Origin: RPRB01 sp035543115
GTDB taxonomy: Bacteria; Myxococcota; Myxococcia; Myxococcales; Myxococcaceae
Length of the DNA stretch: 64,000 nucleotides
NCBI GenBank assembly: GCA_035543115.1
Contig: DATKKF010000100.1
Coordinates: 1-64,000, forward strand
Reading direction: 5' to 3'
Part shown: positions 35,059 to 42,429 of the stretch, piece after piece
Numbering within the stretch: the first letter of the stretch is position 1
Layout: every line of letters starts with the position of its first letter
Made by a program: the position numbers and the translations under genes
Notes under the pieces: model-generated
What the model saw: the letters and a program-made list of their open reading frames with translations, nothing else
Told to the model about the DNA's origin: nothing
Databases searched by the model: none

Positions 35059-35087
35059 TTGACAGGGGATGGGATGTGCCATTAAGT
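35059..35087 (+). promoter_or_regulatory. Sigma-70-like promoter of the DUF177-rpmF(-fab) operon
   Basis: TTGACA (35059-35064) is a perfect -35 hexamer, followed by a 17-base spacer and TTAAGT (35082-35087). Transcription would begin about 16 bases before the DUF177 ATG at 35110. This is one of the few near-consensus promoters visible in this GC-rich window. Confidence 0.7.
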
Positions 35088-35109
35088 CCGCGCCCTTTTC
35101 CCGCCGCCC

Positions 35110-35679
35110 ATGGTTGTCACCGTCGATCAGATCCGCGAGGGGGGCCTCTCCCTCGACGAGACGCTCTCGGAGAGCTTCCTCACCCACGCCCTCGCCGAGG
35201 TCAAGGACACCGGGTTCCGCCCGGATGGCCCCGCCCTGCTCCACGTGAGGCTCCAGAAGACCGGGAGCGGGGTGCTCCTGCGCGGCTCGACCGAGGTGGC
35301 GGTCCACACCCCCTGCCGCCGCTGCCTGGCCGACGTGCACCTCGTGGTCCCGGTGAGCTTCGCCCTCAACCTGGTCTCCGAGGCCGCGCTCGCCCACGGC
35401 AAAGGCGAGGACGGCAAGGACGACGAGGAGAGGGAGCGGGCGGGGAGCTTCGATCTGGAGCGCGCCGACGAGGAGCTCTTCGACGGCAAGACCATCGATC
35501 TGGATCCGCTGGTGCGGGAACAGGTCCTGCTTGCGCTGCCGATGCACGCTGCCTGCGGCGAGGATTGCAAGGGCCTCTGCGGGAGCTGTGGCCAGAACCT
35601 CAACGAAGGACAGTGCGGTTGCGCCACGACCCAGGTAGATCCCCGGCTCGCCGCGCTGAAGAACTTCAAGCTGAACTAG
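35110..35679 (+). CDS. YceD/DUF177 family protein
   Basis: A 189-residue protein almost always encoded directly before rpmF, as here. In plants and E. coli the family is linked to 23S rRNA/large-subunit accumulation. The family Cys pair CRRCLAD sits in the middle, an acidic Lys/Glu/Asp-rich loop follows, and the C-terminus holds a Cys-rich block (CGEDCKGLCGSCG..CGC) likely to bind zinc. Confidence 0.9.
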   Translation: MVVTVDQIREGGLSLDETLSESFLTHALAEVKDTGFRPDGPALLHVRLQKTGSGVLLRGSTEVAVHTPCRRCLADVHLVVPVSFALNLVSEAALAHGKGEDGKDDEERERAGSFDLERADEELFDGKTIDLDPLVREQVLLALPMHAACGEDCKGLCGSCGQNLNEGQCGCATTQVDPRLAALKNFKLN

Positions 35680-35690
35680 GAGCAGACGCC

Positions 35691-35873
35691 GTGGGAGTTC
35701 CCAAGAAAAGGACGTCCAGGATGCGCCGCGATCGCCGTCGCGCCGCCAACAACAACCTCCGCGTGGCGGTGCAGGTCATCTCCTGCCCGAACTGCAAGGA
35801 GCCGGTGCTTCCACATCGGGCGTGCAGCAGCTGCGGGCACTACGCCGGGCGCGAGGTCGTTGCGACCAAGTAG
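35691..35873 (+). CDS. rpmF: 50S ribosomal protein L32
   Basis: A 60-residue zinc-ribbon ribosomal protein. The start is GTG 35691 (GVPKKRTSRMRRDRRRA, typical L32 opening) with AGGAG 9 bases upstream. Four cysteines are in CPNC and CSSCG. It lies 11 bp after the DUF177 gene. Confidence 0.97.
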   Translation: MGVPKKRTSRMRRDRRRAANNNLRVAVQVISCPNCKEPVLPHRACSSCGHYAGREVVATK

Positions 35874-35978
35874 CCGCCGGCCCGTGGACGACGCGCAGAG
35901 TCAATTCCGCTGTGAACAAAACCCGAGCCTGGTGTGGCGCACGACTTTCCTGCGCGCTTGGGTCATGGTGACCCGCGC

Positions 35979-36962
35979 ATGAGACGCACCGCGATCCTGG
36001 GCACGGGCGCCTACGCACCCGACAAGATCCTCACCAACGCCGACTTGGAGAAGATGGTCAAGACCACGGATACGTGGATCACCGACCGGACCGGCATCAA
36101 GGAGCGGCGGATCGCCGCGCCAGGCGAGGTCACCTCGGACATGGCGGTGAAGGCGGCCATCCGGGCGCTGGAGATGGCCCATACCCGGGCGGACGAGCTG
36201 GACCTGATCATCGTCGGGACCATCACCCCGGACATGCCGATGCCGTCCTGCGCGGTGATGGTGCAGGCCAAGCTCGGAGCGAAGAAGGCCTTCGCCTTCG
36301 ACCTCTCGGCGGCGTGCGCCGGCTCCCTGTACGGCATGTCCATCGCCGACCAGTACATCCGGAACGGAAGCGCCCGGCGAGCGCTGGTCATCGGCGCGGA
36401 GCTGCTGAGCCGGATCGTCGACTGGACCGACCGGAACACCTGCGTGCTGTTCGGAGACGCCGCGGGGGCGATGGTGCTCGGGCCCTCGGAGGACCCCTCG
36501 CGCGGCATTCTCGGCATCCACCTGCACGCGGACGGCGATGCGGCCCGCTTCCTCACCATCCCCGGCGGCGGCAGCCAGAACCCGCAGTCGGCCGAGGTGC
36601 TGGAGAAGAAGCTGAACAAGGTCGCGATGAACGGCCGCGAGGTCTACAAGTACGCGGTCCGCGCGCTGCCGGAGGCGGTGTTCGAGGCGCTCGGGGCGCA
36701 GGGCCTGGCCCCGGCCGACGTCACGCACCTCATCGGCCACCAGGCCAACCTCCGCATCATCGAGTCGGTGTGCGACCGGCTCGGGCTGCCCATCGAGAAG
36801 TGCTGGGTCAACATCCACCGCTACGGCAACACCTCCTCGGCGTCGCTGCCCACGACGCTGGACGAGGCGAACCGCGCCGGCCGCCTCCGCCCGGGGGACA
36901 TCATCGCGATGATGGCCATCGGCGCCGGCATGGCCTGGGGCGCGGGCGTGGTCCGATGGTAG
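35979..36962 (+). CDS. fabH: 3-oxoacyl-ACP synthase III (FabH)
   Basis: A 327-residue condensing enzyme that starts fatty-acid chains from acyl-CoA and malonyl-ACP. The catalytic triad is intact: Cys113 (AACAGSLYG), His in LIGHQAN and Asn in GNTSSAS. ATG 35979 (MRRTAILGTGAY) is the family start. plsX, often between rpmF and fabH, is absent; 105 bp without a gene separate them. fabD overlaps its end by 7 bp. Confidence 0.96.
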   Translation: MRRTAILGTGAYAPDKILTNADLEKMVKTTDTWITDRTGIKERRIAAPGEVTSDMAVKAAIRALEMAHTRADELDLIIVGTITPDMPMPSCAVMVQAKLGAKKAFAFDLSAACAGSLYGMSIADQYIRNGSARRALVIGAELLSRIVDWTDRNTCVLFGDAAGAMVLGPSEDPSRGILGIHLHADGDAARFLTIPGGGSQNPQSAEVLEKKLNKVAMNGREVYKYAVRALPEAVFEALGAQGLAPADVTHLIGHQANLRIIESVCDRLGLPIEKCWVNIHRYGNTSSASLPTTLDEANRAGRLRPGDIIAMMAIGAGMAWGAGVVRW

Positions 36963-37894
36963 CGACGGCGTTCCTCTTTCCGGGCCAGGGGAGCCAGGTG
37001 GTGGGGATGGGCAAGGCCCTGGCCCAGGCGTTCCCCGAGGCCCGGGCGGTGTTCCGGGCCGCGGACGATGCGCTGGGCGAGCCACTGTCACGGCTCTGCT
37101 TCGAGGGTCCCGAGTCCGAGCTGGTGCTGACCCGAAACACCCAGCCGGCCATCCTCGCCACCTCCATCGCCGCGCACGCGGTGTGGACCGCGCGGGCCGA
37201 GCGGGCGGCGTTCGTCGCCGGGCACTCGCTCGGCGAGTACTCCGCGCTGGTGGCCGCGGGCGCGCTCTCGCTGTCGGACGCGGTCCGGGCCGTCCGGGCC
37301 CGGGGCACCTTCATGCAGGAGGCGGTTCCTCCCGGCACCGGGGCCATGGCCGCAGTACTCGGGCTCGACGCCGGGCTGGTCTCCCGGATCTGCGCGGAGG
37401 CGGCCGGGACCGAGGTCGTCTCGCCGGCGAACTACAACGCGCCAGACCAGACGGTCATCGCCGGCCACGCCACCGCGGTGGAGCGGGCCTCGGCGAAGCT
37501 GCGCGAGGCGGGCGCCAAGCGGGTGGTGCCGCTGGCGGTGTCCGCCCCCTTTCACTGCGCGCTCATGGAGCCGGTGAAGCCGCGGCTGGCCGAGGTGCTG
37601 GCCCGCTGCACCGTGTCCGCGCCGCGCTCTCCGGTGGTGACCAACGTGGAGGCGGCGCCGAACGCCGATGCCGCCCGGGTGGTGCCGCTCCTGCTCGCCC
37701 AGGTGAGCGCGCCGGTGCGCTGGGTCGAGTGCGTCCGCGCCCTGGCCGCCGCGGGTGTCACCCGGGTGGTGGAGCTCGGCCCGGGACGGGTGCTCGGGGG
37801 CCTGGTGAAGCGCATCTCGAAGGAGCTCGAGGTGCTCAACGTGGAGGACCCGGCGAGCCTGGAGAAGGCGCTCGCCGCCGCCGAGGCCCCCTAG
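36956..37894 (+). CDS. fabD: Malonyl-CoA:ACP transacylase (FabD)
   Basis: A 312-residue transacylase. It opens FLFPGQGSQ, the active-site Ser91 lies in GHSLGEYSAL, and the catalytic His in VSAPFHCALM. It supplies malonyl-ACP to FabH and FabF. ATG 36956 overlaps the fabH stop by 7 bases. Confidence 0.96.
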   Translation: MVATAFLFPGQGSQVVGMGKALAQAFPEARAVFRAADDALGEPLSRLCFEGPESELVLTRNTQPAILATSIAAHAVWTARAERAAFVAGHSLGEYSALVAAGALSLSDAVRAVRARGTFMQEAVPPGTGAMAAVLGLDAGLVSRICAEAAGTEVVSPANYNAPDQTVIAGHATAVERASAKLREAGAKRVVPLAVSAPFHCALMEPVKPRLAEVLARCTVSAPRSPVVTNVEAAPNADAARVVPLLLAQVSAPVRWVECVRALAAAGVTRVVELGPGRVLGGLVKRISKELEVLNVEDPASLEKALAAAEAP

Positions 37895-37917
37895 AGGGTC
37901 TCGCGAGGGAACGGACG

Positions 37918-38652
37918 ATGGACTTCACCGGAAAGGTCGTTCTGGTCACCGGCGGCTCGCGGGGCATCGGCCGGGCCTGCGCCGTCGCCTTCGGAAAGGC
38001 CGGGGCCACGGTGGTGCTCACCTACGCCGGGAACGAGGCCGCGGCCGCCGAGGCGGTGGCGGCGAGCGGATCGAATGCTCGGAGCATGAAGTTCGACGTG
38101 GCCAACACCGCGGCCTGCGCGGCGGCGGTGGACGAGGTGGTGAAGGGCGCCGGGCGGCTGGACGTGCTGGTGAACAACGCGGGCGTCGCCATCGACGGGC
38201 TCGCCGTCCGGGTCAAGGACGAGGACTGGGACCGGACACTGGACACCAACCTCAAGGGCGCGTTCGCGCTCTGCCGCGCCGCGGCGCGGCCGATGATGAA
38301 GCAACGGTCGGGCGCCATCGTGAACCTCACCTCCGTCGTGGGGGAGATGGGAAACGTGGGCCAGGCCGCCTACGCAGCGAGCAAGGCCGGTCTCATCGGG
38401 CTCACCAAGTCGCTCGCCCGGGAGCTGGCGAGCCGGAACATCCGGGTGAACGCGGTCTCGCCGGGGATCATCGACACCGACATGACCGCGGGGCTATCCG
38501 CCGAGCTCAAGGCGAAGATGACCAAGGCCATCCCGCTGGGCCGCCTGGGCACTGCGGACGAGGTGGCGAAGGCGGTGCTGTTCCTCGCCGGTGACGCGGC
38601 GTCCTACGTGACGGGTGAGGTCCTGAAGGTGAACGGCGGCATGTACATGTAG
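37918..38652 (+). CDS. fabG: 3-oxoacyl-ACP reductase (FabG)
   Basis: A 244-residue short-chain dehydrogenase. The NADPH-binding TGGSRGIG is at 11-18, NNAG follows, and the catalytic Ser (LTSVVGEMGNVGQ), Tyr and Lys (YAASKAG) are in place. The C-terminus ITGEVLKVNGGMYM-type ending (here VTGEVLKVNGGMYM) is typical FabG. GAGGGA lies 8 bases before the ATG. Confidence 0.96.
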   Translation: MDFTGKVVLVTGGSRGIGRACAVAFGKAGATVVLTYAGNEAAAAEAVAASGSNARSMKFDVANTAACAAAVDEVVKGAGRLDVLVNNAGVAIDGLAVRVKDEDWDRTLDTNLKGAFALCRAAARPMMKQRSGAIVNLTSVVGEMGNVGQAAYAASKAGLIGLTKSLARELASRNIRVNAVSPGIIDTDMTAGLSAELKAKMTKAIPLGRLGTADEVAKAVLFLAGDAASYVTGEVLKVNGGMYM

Positions 38653-38694
38653 AGGGGCGTGGGCTATACCGCGCGCGCTCCGGGGGTTGCCCGC

Positions 38695-38722
38695 GGGACC
38701 TGTCAGCGACTTCCCAGGTCCC
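38695..38722 (+). terminator. Hairpin between fabG and acpP
   Basis: The 8-base arms GGGACCTG (38695-38702) and CAGGTCCC (38715-38722) form a perfect stem with a 12-base loop. No T tract follows, so it is either a weak terminator/processing site or an mRNA stabiliser that helps acpP reach its usual high level. acpP follows 61 bp downstream. Confidence 0.4.
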
Positions 38723-38783
38723 CCGGTCGCGTCCCCCGAACAGTTCGGCAGCACTTCGACAGAGAAGGAACCGGAGGAATCAG

Positions 38784-39026
38784 ATGGCGACGAGTGCAAT
38801 CGAGGCCAAGGTCAAGTCGATCATCGCCGACCAGCTGGGCGTCGGTGAGGACGAGATCAAGCCCGAGTCCTCCTTCATCGAGGATCTCGGAGCGGACAGC
38901 CTGGACATCGTCGAGCTGGTGATGGCGATGGAGGAGGAGTTCGAGGTGGAGATCCCGGACGAGGAGGCGGAGAACATCAAGACCGTCGGGGACGCCATCA
39001 ACTACATCAACACCCACAAGAAGTAG
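38784..39026 (+). CDS. acpP: Acyl carrier protein
   Basis: An 80-residue acidic helical protein. Ser39 in GADSLDIVEL receives phosphopantetheine. GGAGG is 6 bases before the ATG, a strong site that fits high expression. Confidence 0.98.
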   Translation: MATSAIEAKVKSIIADQLGVGEDEIKPESSFIEDLGADSLDIVELVMAMEEEFEVEIPDEEAENIKTVGDAINYINTHKK

Positions 39027-39061
39027 CGCTGGCCCGGGGACCGGAGCTAGGTCTTTCGCCC

Positions 39062-40321
39062 ATGTCGAACCGTCGCGTCGTCGTCACTGGAACCGGACTC
39101 ATCACCGCCCTGGGAACCGGCGTGGAGAAGAACTGGCAGGCCATGCTGGCCGGCAAGTCCGGGGTGGGCCCCATCACCCGGTTCGATGCCAGTGGCATCG
39201 ACGCACGCATCGCCGCCGAGGTGAAGGACTTCGTGCCCGAGGAGTGGATCGACCGGCGCGAGGCCCGCCGGATGGACCTCTACGCGCAGTACGCGATGGC
39301 AGCGACCGACATGGCGGTGAAGGAGAGCGGCATCCCCATCGGCTCCGACAAGCCGCACGGCTACACCCCGGAGAAGGTGGGGGTCATCATCGGCTCGGGC
39401 ATCGGCGGGCTGGGCTCGCTCGAGGAGCAGCACAAGAAGGCGTTGGAGAAGGGCTTCGACCGGCTCTCTCCGTTCTTCATCCTCCAGATGATCATCAACA
39501 TGGCCCCCGGCCTGGTGACCATCAAGTACGGGTGCAAGGGACCGAACTGGTCGCCGGTGTCGGCCTGCTCGACCTCTGCCCACGCCATCGGCGAGGCGGT
39601 GAAGTCGATCCGCATCGGGGAGACCGAGGCGATGATCGCCGGAGGCGCCGAGGCGGCCATCACCCCGCTGGGCATCGGCGGGTTCGCGGCGATGAAGGCC
39701 CTCTCCACCCGCAACGACGACCCGGCGCGCGCCAGCCGTCCGTTCGACAAGGACCGCGACGGCTTCGTCGAGGGCGAGGGCGCGGGCATCGTGGTGCTCG
39801 AGGAGCTGGAGCACGCGCGCCGCCGCGGGGCGAACATCCTGGCCGAGGTGGCCGGGTACGGCGCCAACTCCGACGCGCACCACGTGACCGCGCCTGCCCC
39901 CGAGGGCGAGGGCGCCGCGCGGTGCATGCGCCTGGCGCTGGCCGATGCGGGGATGCGGCCGGAGGACGTGGGGTACCTGAACGCGCACGGCACCTCGACC
40001 CCCTTCAACGACGCCAACGAGACCAAGGCGATCAAGACGGTCTTCGGCCCGCACGCGAAGAAGATGCTGATCAGCTCCACCAAGTCGATGACCGGGCACA
40101 TGCTCGGCGCGGCCGGCGGCGCCGAGGCGGTGGTGAGCGTCCTCGCGCTGACCCGCGGGGTGATTCCCCCGACCATCAACTACAGCACGCCCGATCCCGA
40201 GTGCGACCTGGACTACGTGCCCAACGTGCCGCGCGAGGTCCGGGTGGACGCGGTGATGAGCAACAGCTTCGGGTTCGGCGGGACGAACGCGGTGCTGCTG
40301 TTCAGGCGGTACAGCAAGTAA
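39062..40321 (+). CDS. fabF: 3-oxoacyl-ACP synthase II (FabF)
   Basis: A 419-residue elongating condensing enzyme with Cys169 (SACSTSAHAIG), two catalytic His residues (NAHGTSTPFND and TGHMLGAAGG) and the C-terminal NSFGFGGTN. It is the last gene of the fab cluster, followed by 107 bp without a clear terminator. Confidence 0.97.
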   Translation: MSNRRVVVTGTGLITALGTGVEKNWQAMLAGKSGVGPITRFDASGIDARIAAEVKDFVPEEWIDRREARRMDLYAQYAMAATDMAVKESGIPIGSDKPHGYTPEKVGVIIGSGIGGLGSLEEQHKKALEKGFDRLSPFFILQMIINMAPGLVTIKYGCKGPNWSPVSACSTSAHAIGEAVKSIRIGETEAMIAGGAEAAITPLGIGGFAAMKALSTRNDDPARASRPFDKDRDGFVEGEGAGIVVLEELEHARRRGANILAEVAGYGANSDAHHVTAPAPEGEGAARCMRLALADAGMRPEDVGYLNAHGTSTPFNDANETKAIKTVFGPHAKKMLISSTKSMTGHMLGAAGGAEAVVSVLALTRGVIPPTINYSTPDPECDLDYVPNVPREVRVDAVMSNSFGFGGTNAVLLFRRYSK

Positions 40322-40428
40322 TCGCCCGGCGAAGGAACTCCGCTCGCCGACCGGGTGCCGCCGTACGTGGCGCCGACCGGAGGGCGGATGGTCAGCCGCC
40401 GGCGGAGCCTGGTGGTTACAGTTGTCCC

Positions 40429-40947
40429 ATGGCTCTCTATCCGATGGTCCAAGAGATGCAGAAGCTGCTCGGTCAGATGACCACCTGGATCGACAAGGCC
40501 GAGGCCCATGCCGCGGCCAAGGGGTACGATCCGGCCCTGCTGCTCCAGGCACGCCTGGCGCCGGACATGTTCCCGCTCGTGCGCCAGTTCCAGAACGCCT
40601 GCGACAGCGCCAAGTTCGCCGCCGCGTTCACTGCCGGCAAGGAGCCGCCGTCCCATCCGGACACCGAGCAGACCTTCGCCGAGATCCGGACTCGCATCGC
40701 CTCGGTCATCGAGTACCTCGGCACCTTCACCGCGGCGGACTTCGAGGGGGCGGACGCCCGGGTGGTGAAGCGCCCCCGCTGGGAGGGCAAGTCGATGCGC
40801 GCGACCGACTACTTCCTCGAGCAGGGGATGCCGAACTTCTTCTTCCACCTCACGACGGCGTACGCGATCCTCCGCCACAACGGGGTGGAGCTGGGCAAGC
40901 GCGACTACCTCGGCAAGCTCAGCTTCCGCCAGCCGCCGGCGGCCTGA
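40429..40947 (+). CDS. DUF1993 family protein (DinB-like fold)
   Basis: A 172-residue helical protein with the DUF1993 blocks LAPDMFPLVRQFQNACDSAKFAA (part shown: APDMFPLVRQ) and FFFHLTTAYAILRHNGVELGKRD, the second holding the conserved H-x-x-x-A-Y-x-I-L-R-H. The family is thought to be related to DinB four-helix bundles; its role is unknown. Its stop overlaps the convergent prephenate dehydratase gene by 29 bp. Confidence 0.88.
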   Translation: MALYPMVQEMQKLLGQMTTWIDKAEAHAAAKGYDPALLLQARLAPDMFPLVRQFQNACDSAKFAAAFTAGKEPPSHPDTEQTFAEIRTRIASVIEYLGTFTAADFEGADARVVKRPRWEGKSMRATDYFLEQGMPNFFFHLTTAYAILRHNGVELGKRDYLGKLSFRQPPAA

Positions 40948-41467
40948 GCACCGCGAAGCGGGTGGTGTTCTCCGGGTCGTCCTCGATGCCCGTGGCGAGC
41001 ACGGTGAGCCCGTGAATCTCCCCGGCCCGGGCGCTGGCGATGACCGCGGAGGACGGGTCGCGCTCCTCGGCCAGCTGCCGCGCGGCGCCCGAGGTGGTGC
41101 TGCGCGAGATCCGCTCCCAGCCGTGCTGCTCGAGCAGACGGCTGCACTGGGCCAGCGCCTGCGGATGGGACGCCACCCGCCGGATGTCGGCGAGCCGCGC
41201 GCCCGGCACGGCGAGCAGGTTCTGGCGGACCCGGAGCGCGAGGCGGTCGGCGACCTGAAGGCGTGAGCGGGCAAGGAGCCGGACCACCTCTTCGACCATG
41301 CCGGCGCGCGAGTTGTGGAGCGGGACGACCCCTCGCTCCGCCTCGCCCCGCTCGACGGCCTCGAAGACCGCGGCGAAGGAAGGGCAGGGGACGGGCTCGG
41401 CCCCGGGCAGCATCCGCGCCGCCTCCTCACCGAACGCCCCGGGCTCACCGGCGTACGCCACCTTCAC
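40919..41467 (-). CDS. Stand-alone prephenate dehydratase, no ACT domain
   Basis: A 182-residue enzyme converting prephenate to phenylpyruvate in phenylalanine synthesis. Both lobes of the fold are present: YAGEPGAFGEEAA at 5-17, VVPLHNSRAG at 47-56 (usually PIENS; here His51 replaces Glu), SHPQALAQC at 100-108, STTSGAA at 123-129 and the catalytic NTTRF at 167-171. The chain ends 11 residues later, without the Phe-binding ACT domain most bacterial enzymes carry. The GTG start overlaps the stop of the chorismate mutase-ACT gene (GTGA), so the two chains probably work together. Confidence 0.9.
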   Translation of the reverse strand: MKVAYAGEPGAFGEEAARMLPGAEPVPCPSFAAVFEAVERGEAERGVVPLHNSRAGMVEEVVRLLARSRLQVADRLALRVRQNLLAVPGARLADIRRVASHPQALAQCSRLLEQHGWERISRSTTSGAARQLAEERDPSSAVIASARAGEIHGLTVLATGIEDDPENTTRFAVLRPPAAGGS

Positions 41468-42342
41468 CCGTCACCCCGGTGCGCCGGGTACGAGCCGACG
41501 ACCCGGACGTCGGCGTGCGCCCGGGCCTCCTCCAGCGCCCGCGAGACAGGTTGCCCGGCGGCGTGGCCTTCCATGTCGATGAAGAAGCGGAACCGCGGCG
41601 GGGTGCCCGGCACCGGGCGTGACTCGATGCGGGTGAGATTCACCCCGTGACGCGCGAACGACTGCAGCACCTCGCCGAGGGCCCCCGCGCGATCGGCCAG
41701 CGTCACGATGACCGAGGTCTTGCACGGCGCGTCCTCGGAGACCGCCGGTGGCTCCCGGCCAATCTCGACGTAGCGGGTGTAGTGCTCGTCGTCCCGCTGG
41801 AGCTGCTCGCCGCTGATCACCAGGCCCGCTCCGGCCAGGAGGTCCATCGTCCGCGTCGAGCCTTCCTCGGTGCTCTCCAGCGGCAGCAGCGCCACGTCCG
41901 CCCGCCCCGAGCGCACCGCCTCCACCGCCTCGGCGAGCGTCGGATGACCTTCGAGCAACGCGCCCCCGCGCCGGCCGCCGTAGCGTGCCTGCGCCGCGAG
42001 CTGCCCCGGGCTGCCCTCCACCCCCTGGAACGCGACCCGCAACGGAACCGTCTCCAGCTCGAGGAGATGGGTCTGCTGCTGCGAGACGGACATGTCGATG
42101 ATCAGCCGGTAAAGCCGCTCCGACTGATGTGCGTCGAGCCCCAGCTCGGTCGCCGTCTCGCGTGCCCGGCGGAGCACCACCGCCTCCCGCACCGGGTCTC
42201 GCAACGGCACCGCCGCGGCGATCTTCGCCCGCGCCGCCTGCTGTCCGAGTACCTGCCGCTCCCGGAGGAGGGCGAGGAGCGAGCGGTCCAGCGCCTCGAT
42301 GGCCTGGCGAATGCGGGCGAGCTCGGCGTCCTGGTCGTCCAC
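41464..42342 (-). CDS. Chorismate mutase with collapsed prephenate dehydratase lobe and ACT domain
   Basis: A 292-residue PheA-like protein. The AroQ chorismate mutase (3-92) keeps the active-site residues (IEALDRSLLALLRER, Lys40, RDPVRE, SVSQQQ). A dehydratase-like segment (101-195) starts normally (RVAFQGVEGS..VALLPLESTEEG..VISGEQ) but jumps directly to HYTRYVEI, so the second lobe with SHP..QC and ST..AA is missing and the catalytic TRF reads TRY. The ACT domain (207-286) keeps the Phe-binding GAL and ESRP motifs. It is likely an active mutase and Phe-sensing partner of the adjacent complete dehydratase. GTG 42342 is needed to include the mutase. Confidence 0.88.
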   Translation of the reverse strand: MDDQDAELARIRQAIEALDRSLLALLRERQVLGQQAARAKIAAAVPLRDPVREAVVLRRARETATELGLDAHQSERLYRLIIDMSVSQQQTHLLELETVPLRVAFQGVEGSPGQLAAQARYGGRRGGALLEGHPTLAEAVEAVRSGRADVALLPLESTEEGSTRTMDLLAGAGLVISGEQLQRDDEHYTRYVEIGREPPAVSEDAPCKTSVIVTLADRAGALGEVLQSFARHGVNLTRIESRPVPGTPPRFRFFIDMEGHAAGQPVSRALEEARAHADVRVVGSYPAHRGDG

Positions 42343-42429
42343 GGGGCCCCGGAGTCTCGCACTCCCCGTGCCCCGGGAGCCATCGTTCCCCCCGAGCGGC
42401 CGTCCGGGGCCTCTGCTATGAGGCCGCCC

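Noticed and set aside
36074..36955. Long frame joining fabH region to fabD
   Set aside because: The first 290 codons are a shadow of fabH; FabD starts at ATG 36956 with the canonical FLFPGQGSQ.
42343..42429. Glycine riboswitch before glyA
   Set aside because: The 87-bp divergent gap is too short and shows no tandem aptamer pattern.
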